64,000 bases of DNA from Apostichopus japonicus (lineage: Eukaryota > Echinodermata > Holothuroidea > Aspidochirotida > Stichopodidae): NCBI RefSeq assembly GCF_037975245.1, contig NC_092580.1, positions 33,538,501 through 33,602,500 of the forward strand, given 5' to 3'. Shown here one piece after another: positions 12,847 to 23,963 of the stretch (its first letter is position 1; every line of letters starts with the position of its first letter). The notes under the pieces were generated by a model. The model was not told where the DNA came from and made no database searches. It worked only from the letters and a program-made list of their open reading frames with translations. A program made the position numbers and the translations under genes.

Positions 12847-13428
12847 TTAAAGGATTAGTTCAGGTGTCATACACGTTTATCTTATATGCAAGAAGACAAT
12901 AAAAGAAACAAAATGATGAAGAAACTGTTCAAATAGCCTATCTTATTCCGTTTTGGAGATATTCAAGTATAAAGTTCTATCTGATTGTGTAGAAACTGCT
13001 GAAATCAGACTAGCTGTGATGTCACATCCTCACATTTCTGAAAAGTCTTTGTTATTTTATTAAAATGTTTTGTGAGATTTTATGACTTACAACCAAAATA
13101 TATGTCATGTGGATCTCATATTTGTCTAGGGAAGTATCAGAGATTTAACATCTGAAGAATTTTTGATTATATTTTTTTAGATTTGTGAAAAAAATGTAAT
13201 TAATTTTTATTGAAATATATTCACACACGTTAAGAAAGTGAGGATGTGACATCACACCCTCACTGTTAGTCTTTCTACACCAGTCATTTTCAAAGAAATT
13301 TTTATATCTTTAAAGCGTGATATCTCCTAAACAGAGCATGCTATCATGGTAGTCTCTTCATTGCTCTGTTTGCTTTTTTGAGCTCTTTCATACAAGATAG
13401 ACATCAGACACCTGAACCAATCCTTTAA
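12847..13428. mobile_element. Fold-back MITE with TTAA ends, copy 2
   Basis: Both ends are TTAAAGGATT(A/G)GTTCAGGTGTC in inverted orientation, with TTAA at 12847-12850 and 13425-13428. The arms continue inward and are palindromically related: TGATGTCACATCCTCAC near 13017 is matched by its inverted counterpart near 13240. The middle is AT-rich and non-coding. It shares the CCGTTTTGGAGATA motif and end design with 431-998, so both belong to one family. TTAA suggests a piggyBac or Kolobok relative. Confidence 0.8.
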
Positions 13429-14559
13429 CATATTGTAACTAAAGCTGTAGGCCTATCGTGAAATCGTAAAAGTAGTTGCATGGTTGTTGACCATTGCATT
13501 GAAGCTACGGGGTCAGTCTCCTCCGGCAGGTCAATTCACACGTCGCGGGACCTGTCAGATTACCATTCCGTTCATTCACTCTGCAGCTGAGTCCCTAATC
13601 TCATTTACCGTTGTTTTCATTGTTCGGACAGGTCACGTTTACACCGAGAGACGGGTGGAAAGAATATTTCATTACTCGACGGTCACGTTCGAACAGAGCC
13701 GTGCGAATGCCTCTTCAAAGAAGTAGCCATTTATTCGTCATTTGACCCCTTTACTGTAAACGTAATGAGGGTGGGTGGTACCACATCAGAGGAATAGCCT
13801 GGAAGATTTATGTACTTTAGAGGTAATGGGAAGGGTAAGGGGAAGGGTAAAGAGAAGGGTAAGGGGAGAGGGGACCAACAGGCTTAACAATATATATAAG
13901 GTTGTTGATGCATGCACATATCAACTGAGAGAAAAGTTATGTGATAATGGGGAAAACTGATTCGCAAATTCTTATAAAAGTTTGCTATAGTAAGATTCGC
14001 GGAGCCAATGACCTACCACGGGAATACTCTTACCCATTCACTGATGTACCACGTGGATCATAAGCTCACGGTGATCCCTATAGCTGTTTTCATTCTTGTT
14101 TGTTACTCAAAATTTATGTTATAGATTTCTCATCATCCGCGTGTATATATAGTTTCTAGACCATTTTAAGTTTTCGCTTAACGTATGAATATACTAAGTA
14201 AACAAAATCCTAAATTTCTCTTGCACTCCCTTCCCAACGGTGTTCTGGGTAGTATTGAATGAAACCAGTGTGTGAACGTGCACTATATATAGTATGCCGC
14301 CGAATGCATGTTACACCGGCAGCTACAATGTCTTCTGATTATGGGACGCCCTTTGTGAAACCTTATTTTGGCGTCGTATGTCATTATATGTTGTTGCTTC
14401 GTTGCTCAGCGAACGGTTCTTGACATTTCAGAGCATTTTATCGTTTCAGGCACGTCATATCTGACAGTCAGTTTTTGTATAGCAGAGAGACAGGAACGAC
14501 GAAGCTTCGTTATCATGTTGACACGTGTATTCGACAAGCTATAATGAAACGGTACCCGG
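13429..14559. other. Non-coding, no gene recognised
   Basis: Mixed-composition sequence with a short iterated GGGAAGGGTAAGG-type stretch near 13822-13875. No domain-bearing frame was seen. Confidence 0.35.
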
Positions 14560-15045
14560 CAAAAAGTCAAGACTCGATTTATGGAACGCCAAAACGGACA
14601 TTATTCAATAACTTTTATGCGGCTTTTACTAAATTTTAGTAAATTTTGTGTCACATAATGAAAGAATCAATAACAAGTCATTATGCGAGGTTCCTTTTAC
14701 GCAGCATAATGACCAATGCATGACATTGTATTGGCCAGTGTGTCAGCTGTCACAGAAGGGTCGCCACTTTGGACAAAAATAATATTGTTTTTATTATGCA
14801 GTTTTTACTGCCGCATAATGACTTTAAGAAAAATCGTAGTTATTATGCTGCAATATTTACAGTCACACACTGACCAAGAAAAAAACTAATTATGCGGCAA
14901 TGATATTGTCAAGTAAGGACTAACGGAAATCTTACTCATTATGCGGCAGTCTTTACTGCATCAGAACGTCTTCCATTAACGTACTGGTTATTCGGCAACA
15001 ACAGAAAGACTAAAGCACTCGCCAAAAACGGACATTATTTTATGT
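14560..15045. repeat. Region of iterated TTATGCGGCA motifs
   Basis: At least eight sites related to TTATGCGGCA, in both orientations, occur near 14614, 14681, 14703, 14795, 14810, 14842, 14887 and 14938. The stretch is bracketed by near-identical GCCAAAACGGACATTATT words (about 14586 and 15019, direct orientation). Neighbouring sequence around each site (TTTTTACTG, TTTACTGC) is also shared. It looks like a decayed transposon end array or a degenerate satellite. No coding content is seen. Confidence 0.6.
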
Positions 15046-16309
15046 GGTGGCGGCGCTGTTCAAGAAGCACAGGAAAACTGCCTTGCTGCGATTATGACTG
15101 TGTGATGTTTCCACGTTAGGTCCTATACTTTTTGCGGGACATTTGAAGTTTCAGTGTTTTCAGTGTGTTTTGATTCTTACCGATCAAGTCAAGTGGAAAC
15201 ATTGGCGATGAAATAAACTGAAGCCTTTTATCCTTCCAATCATAACCCTCATCATTCCACACCATCTTCGTCCGTCCGCCCTTCCCACTCCGTCCCCGTT
15301 CGTGCCCCTCCCCTCTGGCCCTCTAATTCCACCGCGGAGGAACAACGAGGTATTTTCAAGAGTACGCACATCCCTTTTTCACTGCGCGATATTGTTCTTA
15401 TTTAGAGCCTATATCTATAGAATTTGTGAAATTACGCCCATCACTGTTTTACTTAATATATATTATTCTTTATGTAGGCCCATATAGAATTTATGAAAGT
15501 TTGTATATAAGTTAAGTACAATCGCCAATTAATCTTTGCGAGCAGGTATGTGTTACTGTAGGCTTTATAGTGTATGCTGGAGTATAAAGGCAAAGGTAGC
15601 CCCATTGGCTCATCCCTTATGATCAGCATGCACTATCGTATGTAGACTTGGCCAAGTCGTTTGTAATATACTCTTTTGCTCGCGTGCAAACCGTACCCAT
15701 GCGTCAAAGCAGGGTGTTGTTACGGAACTTCCTGCCCAGAGTCCGTTTCTGCCTACCACGAATGTGCTTGCCCACTGTATTTTACATGCCCGAGGATCGT
15801 TCCGATACAAACGTCTTGGACATTTCTCCAAAGAGGGGCGTGAACTTATGCAAACCACACAATCTTTATTTATATTATTATTACGAAATTGCGTGTCCGG
15901 TGAGATCATGTTTCTTTCACAGCAATTAGCGACCGTCTCGCAGTGTACAAACCAATATTGATTGTTCAATGCGGGGGGGGCAGGTCCTGAATACACATTT
16001 TGGTGGAAGTGGGCCCAATTGGCAAACCTGATTGGCTTCTTCGCTTTTCCGAAGCAAATCTTCCGGGGCGTTCTTTGAGCAGTACAGCAAAACGATACGG
16101 GAAAATGGCTTTGTGAAAAAGAAAGGGACACTAGGCTGTTCATACCATGGAGGTTTTTACCACAGTTTTTCCATAGTTTTGTTCATACTAGGTATTCGCA
16201 GTGATTGTGATACATCTTGCTTGCACAGTGACAGCTAATAAAGCGGTTCGGGAATACGTCAGCATATGTGGCCGTATGTATACGGAAGCGTTGAAGGGAA
16301 ATGCACATT
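15046..16309. other. Non-coding, no gene recognised
   Basis: A somewhat less AT-rich stretch. Overlapping open frames at 15610-16143 (minus) and 15648-15929 (plus) have no recognisable domains and no codon-level or splice support, so they are not called as genes. Confidence 0.3.
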
Positions 16310-16800
16310 GACGGCTTACAAACGTCAAATATCTGAAAAATTTCCGTTTTGCACTCTTGCTATATATTCCATATAGACAAACCGTAACAAATCTGAATAT
16401 ACCATTTTGACGAGATGTGTGCAAAAGTGAAGTGTGCAAACGGTGAAATATCTGTAAAATTGCCCGTATTACACACGTATAGCCTACGTGTTACTATCTA
16501 GGCAAAACGGTTAAAATCTGAAAACGACCGTTTCGACAAGCTGTACTCGTGTGTAAAATGGTAAACATTTGAAATATACCTATTTGTACACTTGAAACCA
16601 TCATGACAAAACATCAACAATCTCAAACTTACGATTTTGACGAATTGTATACTATGTGTAAAAAGGTATACAAGTCTCAAAATTACTGTTTTGCTCAATT
16701 GCAACAATCTTGAAAAACAGCTGGAAAACAAACGTTTCTGCTGGCTTATAGTACTGCTCTCCCAACGTCGAAAATCTGAAAATTAGGGTCGTGCACACTT
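16310..16800. repeat. Degenerate tandem repeat, about 60-bp unit
   Basis: Loosely repeated blocks contain variants of CAAACGGTGAAATATCTG, ATTNCCGTTTTGACNA and TGTACTCGTGTGTA. Roughly seven or eight diverged units reach up to the edge of the transposon at 16949. No coding potential. Confidence 0.6.
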
Positions 16801-16948
16801 GGCACATATAGAAATAAGTGTGCAGCGCGGAAATGTACAGTTTTTGGGGGGGTTGCGTTTTTTCACGATGGTTTACAAGTTTGACATGTTGAGGATCTCA
16901 GCTTTACGTCATTGGTACATGAGAAACCTATTTTACGGGGATTGTATC

Positions 16949-18896
16949 CAGGTGCGTATCCAGGGGGGGGCGTTGGGGGCGCGCGCCCCCCGGGCAAGGA
17001 AAAGAGGAGAGAAAAAAAGAGAAGAAAAAAGGGAAAAGGAGGAGGGAAAAAGAAAAGGAGGAGAGGAAGGAAGGGAAAAGAAAAAGAAACAAGAGAGAAA
17101 AAGGGAAAAAAGGAGGGAGTAGAAGATAGCCAAGACCTCGGGAAGAGAAAGATCCCTTTTATATACACAGGGTAGCCAGTGACAGATCAAGGATTACGGA
17201 GGGGGTGTGCGCCTCACCCTACCCCTTACACCGACAACTCCATTTTTGACGTTTCCATTTTTCCTCTCTCACTAATGTATCTATATAAATACTATATATG
17301 GTCTATCATAACGCGTGTGTGTGTATGGACGCCTTAAACAATTGTACAATTGTGCTATATGGAACCAACTGTGGCTGGTCTTGAACTCGACCGAGTCGTC
17401 GGGGTACATGACGCATTTCGGGAAGGGGGCGACCGCCCCCCCCCCCCGAGCAAATTTTCTTTATGACATCGCTAGTAATTTCAAAATAGACAATGCTTAG
17501 ATGCAACTTACAAGGCCTGGGAAGTGTCATTTCCAGTGATCTGGGAGGCATTTTCGGCCAAAATTTTTCTTCTACGCTTCGCGCCAACTCATGGTGGCGC
17601 TTCGCTTAGATAGTTTGCCTACAGGCTTCGCCCCTCCCTTGGCAATTACTCGCTACACGCCTGTTCGAATTTGTAAAGCAAAGAGCAGATATAACATCAT
17701 ATCAGTGAGCATTGAAATGCATGTTCCACGATGAACAGCCTCAAAAACTGTCTATGTGTGTAGTTAAAGGCGTAGGAGCCCAAAATGGATTTGGGGGCTG
17801 TAATGACTTGCCCGAAAAAAAAGCCAAAATTTTTCACGCGCGAAGCGCGCGCGTTCAACATATCAATGCCAATATCATATAAGCAAGCATCGGTCATTAC
17901 AGTGCATAGCATCGTGTACCGCACGGTCCGTGAAAGTTGCACAGTATACCACTGGATGCTTTGTAAACAACCAAATGTCTTATGTAGATGGAGAAAAATC
18001 ATACAGATCCATTTATGTCAAAACTCTCTTTTACAGTAATGTCGGCCAAGCTTAGAACTTTGTTTTAATTACCGGTACCAAGGAGATCATTTTTAAGCTA
18101 TTCATTGCTATTTATTTTTCTTTCAGTAGGTGCCCGAAAAAGATGGGGGAAAATTTGGTTGCGGGGGGGGGGGGGGGGAGGGGGGCTGCAGCCACCGCCT
18201 CCTACGGGACCTACGCCTATGTGTGTAGTGTTCGGTTTCGATATACCTGATATCGGAAATATCTGATATTTTTCATTTCCTTCAACCAAGTTTTATAATA
18301 GCCATTATAAGAGGTTGCAATATTTCTACACCAATAAATTAACTGTGTCGGAATTTTAGAAAATTTCCTCACCAACATTCTTCATCATACTTTCCTCTAC
18401 TCGTGCAACTTTGACCTGTCTGTTAGGGGTTCAAGGAAGTTTTTCTATATTGCTTGTCCATAGATTGAATTTTGTGCAACATTATGGCTATGTTTTCAAG
18501 TGATTTTATTCACGAGAAATGGGAATTTTCAAATTCTCAACAAATAATCGGCTTAAAACCTTCAAAAGTGGGGCTTTCGGATATTGTGGGCCGTGACGTA
18601 GAATCACCTACAAAAGCAATCATCCATAGGACATGCAATCAGGTCGAACATGATGTGTGACTGGTGACAATCTGCAAAAAGGTTATGGATGGAAAAAACT
18701 TTTGGGAAACACTTGGTTCTCAGGCAAAAGTGTACATCTGGTTGCTCATTTTCAAGCCCGAGAAGTGCCATTTCCGGTGATCTGGGGGGGTATCAAAACC
18801 AGAAATTTTCTTGTACGCTGCGCGCCAACCGATGGTGGCGCTCCGCTTAGATAGTAATTCGCGCCCCCGGGTTAGAAAATCCTGGATACGCGCCTG
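16949..18896 (+). mobile_element. Non-autonomous DNA transposon, copy A (hAT-like)
   Basis: The element starts CAGGTGCGTATCCAGG and ends CCTGGATACGCGCCTG, a terminal inverted repeat of about 16 bp. The flanking 5-bp duplication GTATC is perfect (16944-16948 and 18897-18901). Inside are, in order, a GC palindrome near 16976-16995, a strand-biased polypurine tract (about 16996-17130), a poly-C run, and an internal copy of the 3'-end block (17513-17663, ending CTACACGCCTG) that is repeated at the true 3' end (18753-18896). No transposase is encoded. The CAGG/CCTG ends and 5-bp duplication suggest a hAT5-type element, but no transposase is available to prove it. Confidence 0.9.
16996..17130 (+). 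repeat. Polypurine tract inside transposon copy A
   Basis: About 135 bp consists almost only of A and G on the plus strand. It creates long open frames rich in Lys/Arg/Glu on this strand and Phe/Leu/Ser/Pro on the other, none of which is a real gene. The same tract occurs at the same place in copies B and C. Confidence 0.9.
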
Positions 18897-18901
18897 GTAT
18901 C

Positions 18902-20329
18902 CATCACGTTAGGATATGAAGGCCTATCCAAATACGGGAAAATCTTTACTTGCTTTGTTCTTATACAAAGGGAATATTTGTATTATTAGCCTACCTAACC
19001 CTTCCCTACCCTACCTTATGTTATAGGATACAAAGGCCTATCCAAATATGAGAAAATCTATACTTACTTTCTTCGATAAAGGGAATAGCCCTATACGTTA
19101 AGTCCAATGTGTTATCTAAATGAATTTCTTTAATGATTAATAACAAATAGTATTCAATTGCACGTGGTTGAATGGAACAGCCAGAATGTCACTGAGTAGT
19201 CTTATAGTCTTATCGCACGTGTAGGAATCACATCGACAATATCCACCATCGATCTACACAACGGACCGCAGAATGATTATGATTAGTCTAAAAGTGAAAG
19301 GGAACCCTTATCGCCATAACCTTGTGTGCAAAACAACTATAAATTCTCCCATAAATTTTCCACTCTCTTTGCTTATTATTCACGCCATTGTTCATATAAT
19401 GAATGTGACCCAGGGGTCAATGAAACACACTCTTATCGGTCTGTCGTCTGCTTTACATTGAAATCGCTTGCAAATTTGTCATCATGTATATATCACATTA
19501 CACCCCAGAGAATGCGGTTTGCGTCTTGAACTCTTCCACTTTCATTCAATGTAAACTTCGGATGTGGATTAGTCCCACGGTTAGATGAAGGACGTGACCA
19601 TTTTCACATTGGCTCCGTGCTGTATGTAGTAGGTCCTAGCTAATGACTCTGTTTCGGATTTAAGCTGCTTTTTAATTGAAATGAAAAACACAAAAATGTT
19701 ACAAATGAGATACGACCATCGTTATATATGTGTGGTTGTATGTAGCAAAAATGCAGACCTTACAAAAAGTATTGAATTGTCAAGTTTTTCAAGCTGTCAA
19801 ATATCGGCGAAATATTGTTACTTTGTGTCGTATATAGACACTAAATTCAAACTGCGTTTAGCATCAATACTTCACATTCTTCAGTGATAACAAACATTGA
19901 CATTTTTTGTAACAACCGATCTTTTTTTATTTATGGTATTGCGTAATAGGTATCACACCCAAGGAAACAACATTCCAATACCATGAAGTTGTTCAAGCAT
20001 GGGGCTCATGGTTCAAGTAAGCCCGACAGAATCAGCTAGTTTGGTCACTCTTTGTTGCGGCATGCAATATATCGCGTCATGGAAAAATTATTGCATTCCG
20101 TCCGGTCTCTACGAGTGACATTTTGTTTAATTCTGGTCGTAAATTCTTGTCTTGTGTAATCAACCTACAACTGATAGGAAGAATACGATTAATTTACTAT
20201 GCAACCTTTCACCTCAAAATTGTGCGGTATGCGAAAGGACACTTAAGTCGGAACAGCGAGTTGTTCGGAACGACGTCACTTGCTAGCAAAGATTCCTTTG
20301 TCTCCTTTGCTGTCGAGATAGGTATCTTA
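18902..20329. other. Non-coding, no gene recognised
   Basis: AT-rich sequence. A short direct duplication of an AGGCCTATCCAAATA-GGGAAAATCT-like segment is at about 18920-18955 and 19029-19060. Nothing else is supported. Confidence 0.4.
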
Positions 20330-20622
20330 TGGCACGAGAAAGCGGAATATATTTCTAAAATGCAGAATATTTACTGTCAGAGAATATATATTTTTTGGCA
20401 CCGAATACATATTTGTTATTAAGAAAATATTTTTTGTACGCCTGGTGAATATATAAATATATATACTTTAAGGGAATAAATATAATTTTCAGAGAATATA
20501 TATGTGTATACATATATATAAATAGGTCTAAAATTAATATTTGAAGCTGACCATGTATGTATTTCGCAAGTACAGCATATATATATATATTTGTACGTAA
20601 TATATTCCGCTTTCTCGCGCCA
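20330..20622. mobile_element. MITE with TA target duplication
   Basis: The ends TGGCACGAGAAAGCGGAATATAT (left, 20330) and its near-exact inverted partner (right, about 20598-20622, ending CTCGCGCCA) form a terminal inverted repeat of about 24 bp. TA flanks both sides (20328-20329 and 20623-20624). The interior is AT-rich with no coding capacity. TA duplication and short length suggest a Tc1/mariner-type MITE. Confidence 0.75.
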
Positions 20623-20624
20623 TA

Positions 20625-21450
20625 ATGTCTGATTCAAAGGTATATTGCAGGTTGGTTGGGGATGGGGTGGGCCTGGGAAGGGGCTGAGTAGGGGTGCGGT
20701 GGGACCGTGGGGTTCGGGTAGAATAGGGGCTTGCAAAGGGAGCGCAATAGGATTGGGAGGGGTATATTGAGAGGGAATGGCGGGTGAGAGTTGTTGGCTG
20801 TGTGGGGATGCTGTGGGAATGATAGGCATAGGGTGTTGGTTAAGTAACAAGATATTAATTTTATACCGGCAATTAGACCTTCTTTGATTTGTTGTTCCCC
20901 TCAGTAATTGTAGCCATACTGCTACTGTGTTACGTCAGTGATCTTCATTTGAAAACATGAGCTCTGGAAGAATTATTCCGTGACGTCTTCCCATGCACCA
21001 TTCCCTCAATGACGTTTAATTACAAACCCTCATTTAGGAACCGTGATGGATAAATAGGGCAGGGTGGTCCTTTCTATAGTAACTTAAACGTGACAAGATT
21101 ATAACGTGAGTAACCAATTTCGGTACTCTGCAGACTTTTGTGAAGAGGTGGGCGAACTTCCTTACGGCCCTCCATTCCATTTGGCTGCCCAAAGCACTCG
21201 ATATAGGTCTAACCGCAACATATTTAAAGGTCTTATTATACGGCATGGAGCTAATATGCGAACATATAGCCTTTAGTCTGTTATAGCCATTTTGATGAAA
21301 TAGTCAGTCATGATACTTTAGATCTATTTGTTCTAAATTTCGTATGTAATCGATATACTTAGTACAATATTTAGGTCCAACACGAGAACAAATTGTTCTG
21401 AACAATTACCAGTGGGCATTAGCTATACCAAGCATATACCAAACTAGTCT
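20625..21450. other. Non-coding, no gene recognised
   Basis: A G-rich stretch (about 20655-20770) gives proline-rich open frames on the minus strand, without any recognisable domain. The rest is plain AT-rich sequence. Confidence 0.35.
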
Positions 21451-21869
21451 GACGTGTAGGGCAAGCCACAAACACCGCATAATATATCCGCGTATTAATT
21501 CGAATATATACGCTTATTAATTGAATATGCATGTGTTGTACATGCGTATAGTTTCGCTTTTTGAAGCGATCTCGCGAGCCTGCCAAAATATTTATCGTTG
21601 ATGGGCTATTATGTACACAGCAAGAGCGGAATGTTTTTTCGTGTGCATTCGAATTAATCCGTGCATAAATTGGATTTTATCCCCATATGTATTCTATTTA
21701 ATACGTGTATATATTTGAATTAATACGTGTATATATTCGAATAAATACGTGTATATATTCGAATTAATATGCGGATATATTTAAGCCATATGATTGGCTA
21801 ATAATATATACGCGTATATATTCCAATTAATATACGCGTATAAATTCCCATTAATACGCTGATATATTA

Positions 21870-23916
21870 CAGGCGCGTATCCAGGGGGGCGTTGGGGGCG
21901 CGCGCCCCCCCGGGTAAGAAAAAGAGGAGAGAAAAAGAGAGAGGAAAAGAGGGAAAAAAGAGGAGAAAAAGAGAGAGGAGGAGAGGAAGGAAGGGAAAAG
22001 AAAAAGAAGAAAGAGAGAAAAAGGAGAAAAGGAGGGAGTACGTATACGTGAAAGAAAAACGCAAAGACACCGGGAAGAGAACGGGGAACAGTGACATCAT
22101 TAAAGCGCTGATCCCTATTATATACACAGGGTAGCCAGTGACGGATCAAGGATTTCGGAAGTGGCGTGCACCTCACCCTACCCCTTACACCGACAACTCC
22201 ATTTTTGACGTTTCCATTTTTCCTCTCTCACTAATGTATCTATATGTATATACTATATATGGTCTATCATAACGCGTGTGTGTGTATGGACGCCTAAGTA
22301 CAATTGTGCTATGAAACCAACTGTGGCTGATCTCGAACTCGACTGAGTCGTCGGGGAACGTGACGCATTCCGGGAAGGGGGCAACCACCCCACCCCCGAG
22401 CATATTTTTCTATATCGCTAGAAATTTCAAAATAGAAAATGCTTAGATACAACTAACAAGGCCTGGGAAGTGTCATATCCAGCGATCTGGGAGGCATTTT
22501 CGGCCAAAATTTTCTTATACGCTTCGCGCCAACCTATGGTGGCGCTACGCTTAGATAGTTTGCCTACAGACTTCGCCCCTCCATTGGCAAATTCCTCACT
22601 ACGCGCCTGTTCAAATTTGTAAAGCGAATAGCAGATATCAAATCATATCAGTGAGCTTGAAAATGGCGTTCCAGGATGAACAGCTTCAAAACTGTCTGTG
22701 TGTGAAGGGGAGGGGCCCAATTTGATTTGGGGAGCTGTAACGACTTGCCCCGAAAAAATATAATAATAATAATAATAATAATACACAGTTCTTATAAAGC
22801 GCAAATACACACTTAAGTCTCAATGCGCTGATTATTAATATGACCAACATTTTTCGCGCGCTCCACGCGCGTTCAACATGTTACTGTCAATATCATATAA
22901 GCAAGCATCGGTTATTACCTCGCATGTCATCGTGTACCGTGGGGTCCGTGAAAGTTGCGCAGTATACCGCGGGATGCCCATCTTAACAACGAAATGTCTT
23001 ATGTATAGATGGAGAAAAAGCATGGGGGTCCAATTATGTCAAAACTCTCTTTTACATTAGTAATGGCTAATTAGTCGGCCAAACTTAGAACTTTATTTTA
23101 ATTTACCAAGGAAATGATTTTTAATTAATTTCCTTTAGATGTAGCTGTGTATTGCAATTCATTTTTCTTTCAGTAGGTGCCGAAAAATTCTCAGCATATT
23201 GCCCGAATTTTCAGGAAAAAAAGTATTGGCGGAGGTGGGGGGTTGCAGCCCTAGCCTCCTACGCCTATGTGTGTAGTGCTCGGTTTCGGAAATATCTGGT
23301 ATTTGTTTCATTTCCTTCAACGAAGTTTTATAATAGCCGTTATAAGAGATTTAATATTTGTACACCAATAAATGAAATGTGTCTGAATTTTCGAAATTTT
23401 CACTAACATTCTTCATCATACTTCCCTCTATACTCGTGCAATTTTGGCCGGTCTGTTAGGGGTTCAAGGAGGTTTTTCTATATTGGTTGTCCTCATAGAT
23501 GAATTTTTTTGCAACATTATGGGTATGTTTTGAAGTGAGTTTATTCAAATTCTGAACAAATAATGGGCTTGAAACCTTCAAAATTGGGGCTGTCGGGTAT
23601 TGTGGGCCGCGACGTAGAATCACCTACAAAAACAATGATCCACAGGACATGTGATGGGGTCGAACATGTTGTGTGACTGGTGACAATCTTCAAAAAGGTT
23701 ATGGATGGGAAAAAAAAACTATTGGGAAAAACTTGGTTCTCAGGCAAAAGTGTACATCTGGTTGGTCATTTACAAGCCCGAGAAGTTCCATTTCCGGTGA
23801 TCTGGGGGGTATCAAAACCAGAAATTTTCTTGTACGCTGCGCGCCAACCGATGGTGGCGCTCCGCTTAGATAGTAAATCGCGCCCCCCGGGTTAGAAAAT
23901 CCTGGATACGCCCCTG
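21870..23916 (+). mobile_element. Non-autonomous DNA transposon, copy B (hAT-like)
   Basis: It begins CAGGCGCGTATCCAGG and ends CCTGGATACGCCCCTG, flanked by a perfect 5-bp duplication TATTA (21865-21869 and 23917-23921). It is collinear with copies A and C over its whole length, including the polypurine tract (about 21916-22045) and the internal 3'-end-like block. It differs by an insert of about 90 bp at 22757-22845, a LINE/SINE tail with (AAT)n. No transposase. It is nested in an older inverted-repeat element. Confidence 0.9.
22757..22845 (-). mobile_element. Short 5'-truncated retroelement tail insert
   Basis: Read on the minus strand it contains GCGCATTGAGACTTAAGTG, then TTGCGCTTTATAAGAACTG, and ends in (TTA)n. 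This GCGC...TATAA plus ATT-tail layout is common at the 3' ends of CR1/L2-like LINEs and of SINEs that borrow such tails. It is absent from the equivalent position of transposon copies A and C, so it is a later insertion. A target duplication is not clear. Confidence 0.7.
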
Positions 23917-23963
23917 TATTATGCGGTGTTTGTCCCACATGGCTTGCCATGCATAGACGTGTA

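Larger units (their letters stand above)
21459..23955. mobile_element. Older inverted-repeat element split by copy B
   Basis: The left end GGCAAGCCACAAACACCGC (about 21460) and right end GGTGTTTGTCCCACATGGCTTGCC (about 23925-23948) are inverted partners. An 8-bp direct repeat GACGTGTA flanks them (21451-21458 and 23956-23963). The interior left part (21480-21869) holds iterated GAATTAATACGTGTATATATTCG-like units. Transposon copy B (21870-23916) sits inside, next to the right end, so without it the element is about 445 bp. An 8-bp duplication would fit a hAT-type MITE. The right end carries a few extra bases outside the symmetric part. Confidence 0.65.

Noticed and set aside
15610-16143. 177-codon minus-strand open frame
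   Set aside because: No domain was recognised, overlapping frames of similar quality exist on the plus strand, and composition is like the surrounding non-coding DNA. It remains the best non-repeat unknown frame but is not supported.
16799-17190. Lys/Glu-rich and Phe/Ser/Pro-rich open frames
   Set aside because: They arise from the polypurine tract of the transposon; the same frames appear in all three copies (also near 21890-22130 and 33290-33560).
20419-20850. Proline-rich minus-strand frame
   Set aside because: Comes from a G-rich low-complexity stretch and runs into a MITE; no domain.
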